This document shows positions 4,722 to 5,474 of a stretch of DNA of 5,474 nucleotides, in pieces. Origin of the DNA: an uncultured Geobacteraceae bacterium (lineage in GTDB: Bacteria; Desulfobacterota; Desulfuromonadia; Geobacterales; Pseudopelobacteraceae). Below the pieces are notes generated by a model that made no database searches, was not told where the DNA came from, and saw only the letters and a program-made list of their open reading frames with translations. Numbering within the stretch: the stretch's first letter is position 1; each line of letters starts with the position of its first letter. The position numbers and the translations under genes are program-made. The stretch is from assembly GCA_903879825.1 (NCBI GenBank), contig CAIRND010000389.1:1-5474 (forward strand). The letters are read 5' to 3'.

Positions 4722-5474
4722 ATGGTTGATTTTTTAAATCAGATGGTTGGCTACTTCAACCCCTACTACCTGCAGATCATTGTCAATATCGGTATCGGCA
4801 TAATACTGGCGCTCGGCTTGAATGTCGTTACCGGTCTGACCGGTCAGCTTTCCCTGGGACATGCGGCGTTTATGAGTATTGGTGCCTTTACCAGCGCCCT
4901 GCTCACTATCAAGCTCGGTATGCCGTTCAGCATCAATCTGCTCTTGACCGGCTTCATCACTGCCGGCGTTGCGGCTCTGATCGGGCTGCCCATCCTGCGC
5001 CTGACCGGTGATTACCTGGCCATCTGCACACTCGGCTTTGCCGAGATAGTCAAGGTTGTCTTTCTTAATCTTGACATCACCAACAGGGCACTCGGGCTGT
5101 CGGTTCCTGCAGCAAACACCTCCATTCCGATGCCGATTGTTGTCTGGGTGGTTGTGTTGCTGACAATTATTTGCGTGTCATTCATTCACAGCTCCCGTTT
5201 TGGCAGGGCACTCATGGCGGTCAGAGGTGACGAGATCGCGGCTGAAGCGATGGGAATAAACGTGACGCTGTACAAAGTGCAGTCCTTCGCTCTTGGCGCG
5301 TTTATCGCCGGCGTCGGTGGCGGCCTTTATGGCCATTTCATGGGCTATATCAACCCGTCAGACTTCGGTTTCCTTAAATCAGTTGATATCCTCAGTATGA
5401 TCGTACTAGGCGGATTAGGCAGTATAACCGGCAGCGTTATCGGCGCAACCATACTGTCCGCTGCACCTGAATTC
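4722..5474 (+). CDS. livM: Branched-chain amino acid ABC transporter permease LivM, 3' end cut by the window edge
   Basis: Second pore subunit of the HAAT/LIV transporter. It is open for 251 codons to the right edge; LivM proteins usually run about 300-420 residues, so the C-terminus and stop are missing. Visible hallmarks are ALGLNVVTGLTGQLSLGHAAF (about 28-48), LRLTGDYLAICTLGFAEI near 90-108, and the ATPase-contact loop SRFGRALMAVRGDEIAAEAMG (about 163-183). The glycine-rich IVLGGLGSITGSVIGA lies near the end. The loop after the fourth hydrophobic segment reads ITNRALGLSVPA, whereas many relatives have a form like TNGPRGL, a small divergence. ATG at 4722 has GGAG 7 bases upstream and lies 22 bases after livH, so translation is probably linked within one transcript. 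livG and livF would be expected next. Confidence 0.95.
   Translation, partial: MVDFLNQMVGYFNPYYLQIIVNIGIGIILALGLNVVTGLTGQLSLGHAAFMSIGAFTSALLTIKLGMPFSINLLLTGFITAGVAALIGLPILRLTGDYLAICTLGFAEIVKVVFLNLDITNRALGLSVPAANTSIPMPIVVWVVVLLTIICVSFIHSSRFGRALMAVRGDEIAAEAMGINVTLYKVQSFALGAFIAGVGGGLYGHFMGYINPSDFGFLKSVDILSMIVLGGLGSITGSVIGATILSAAPEF

Noticed and set aside
5469..5474. The window ends exactly on GAATTC, an EcoRI site, which might indicate a cloned-fragment boundary.
   Set aside because: The left end shows no matching half-site, and a single six-base site is common by chance. The livM frame simply continues past the edge.

Overview
The window looks like chromosomal DNA of a Gram-negative, probably a member of the Geobacter/Desulfuromonadales group. 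The evidence is indirect: moderate GC content, a Lys/Ala/Pro-rich lipoprotein linker on a LivK-type binding protein, and a CzcC-type efflux gene preceded by a small Cys-rich exported protein. The protein calls come from reading the translations; no database search was possible.

Layout. Two transcription units diverge from an AT-rich intergenic region at about 1447-1590. Leftward (minus strand) is the start of a heavy-metal RND efflux operon: a 120-residue exported Cys-rich protein (984-1346), then a CzcC/TolC-type outer membrane channel that runs off the left edge (1-863). The periplasmic adaptor and inner-membrane pump genes would be expected beyond position 1. Rightward (plus strand) is a branched-chain amino acid (HAAT/LIV) ABC uptake locus: lipoprotein binding protein (1591-2778), a strong hairpin terminator or attenuator (2806-2840), an EamA/DMT-family ten-helix transporter (2866-3756), LivH-type permease (3824-4699) and LivM-type permease (4722 to the right edge). 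The two ATPase genes (livG, livF) would be expected just past position 5474.

How the parts work together. The binding lipoprotein captures the ligand and delivers it to the LivH/LivM pore. The hairpin after the binding protein gene probably keeps its transcript more abundant than the permease transcript. The EamA gene between binding protein and permeases is the one non-canonical member and may move an amino acid or related metabolite, possibly outward. The leftward unit is unrelated in function (metal or cation export) and shares only the control region.

The most unusual stretch is the divergent control region. It packs a perfect 18-bp AT palindrome, a 10-bp direct repeat, overlapping divergent promoter candidates, a hairpin with a cUACGg tetraloop, a nine-codon Leu/Ile-containing mini-ORF, and a segment able to pair with the livK Shine-Dalgarno sequence. 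I see no CRISPR array, tRNA, rRNA, insertion sequence or phage gene. The coding content is otherwise ordinary.
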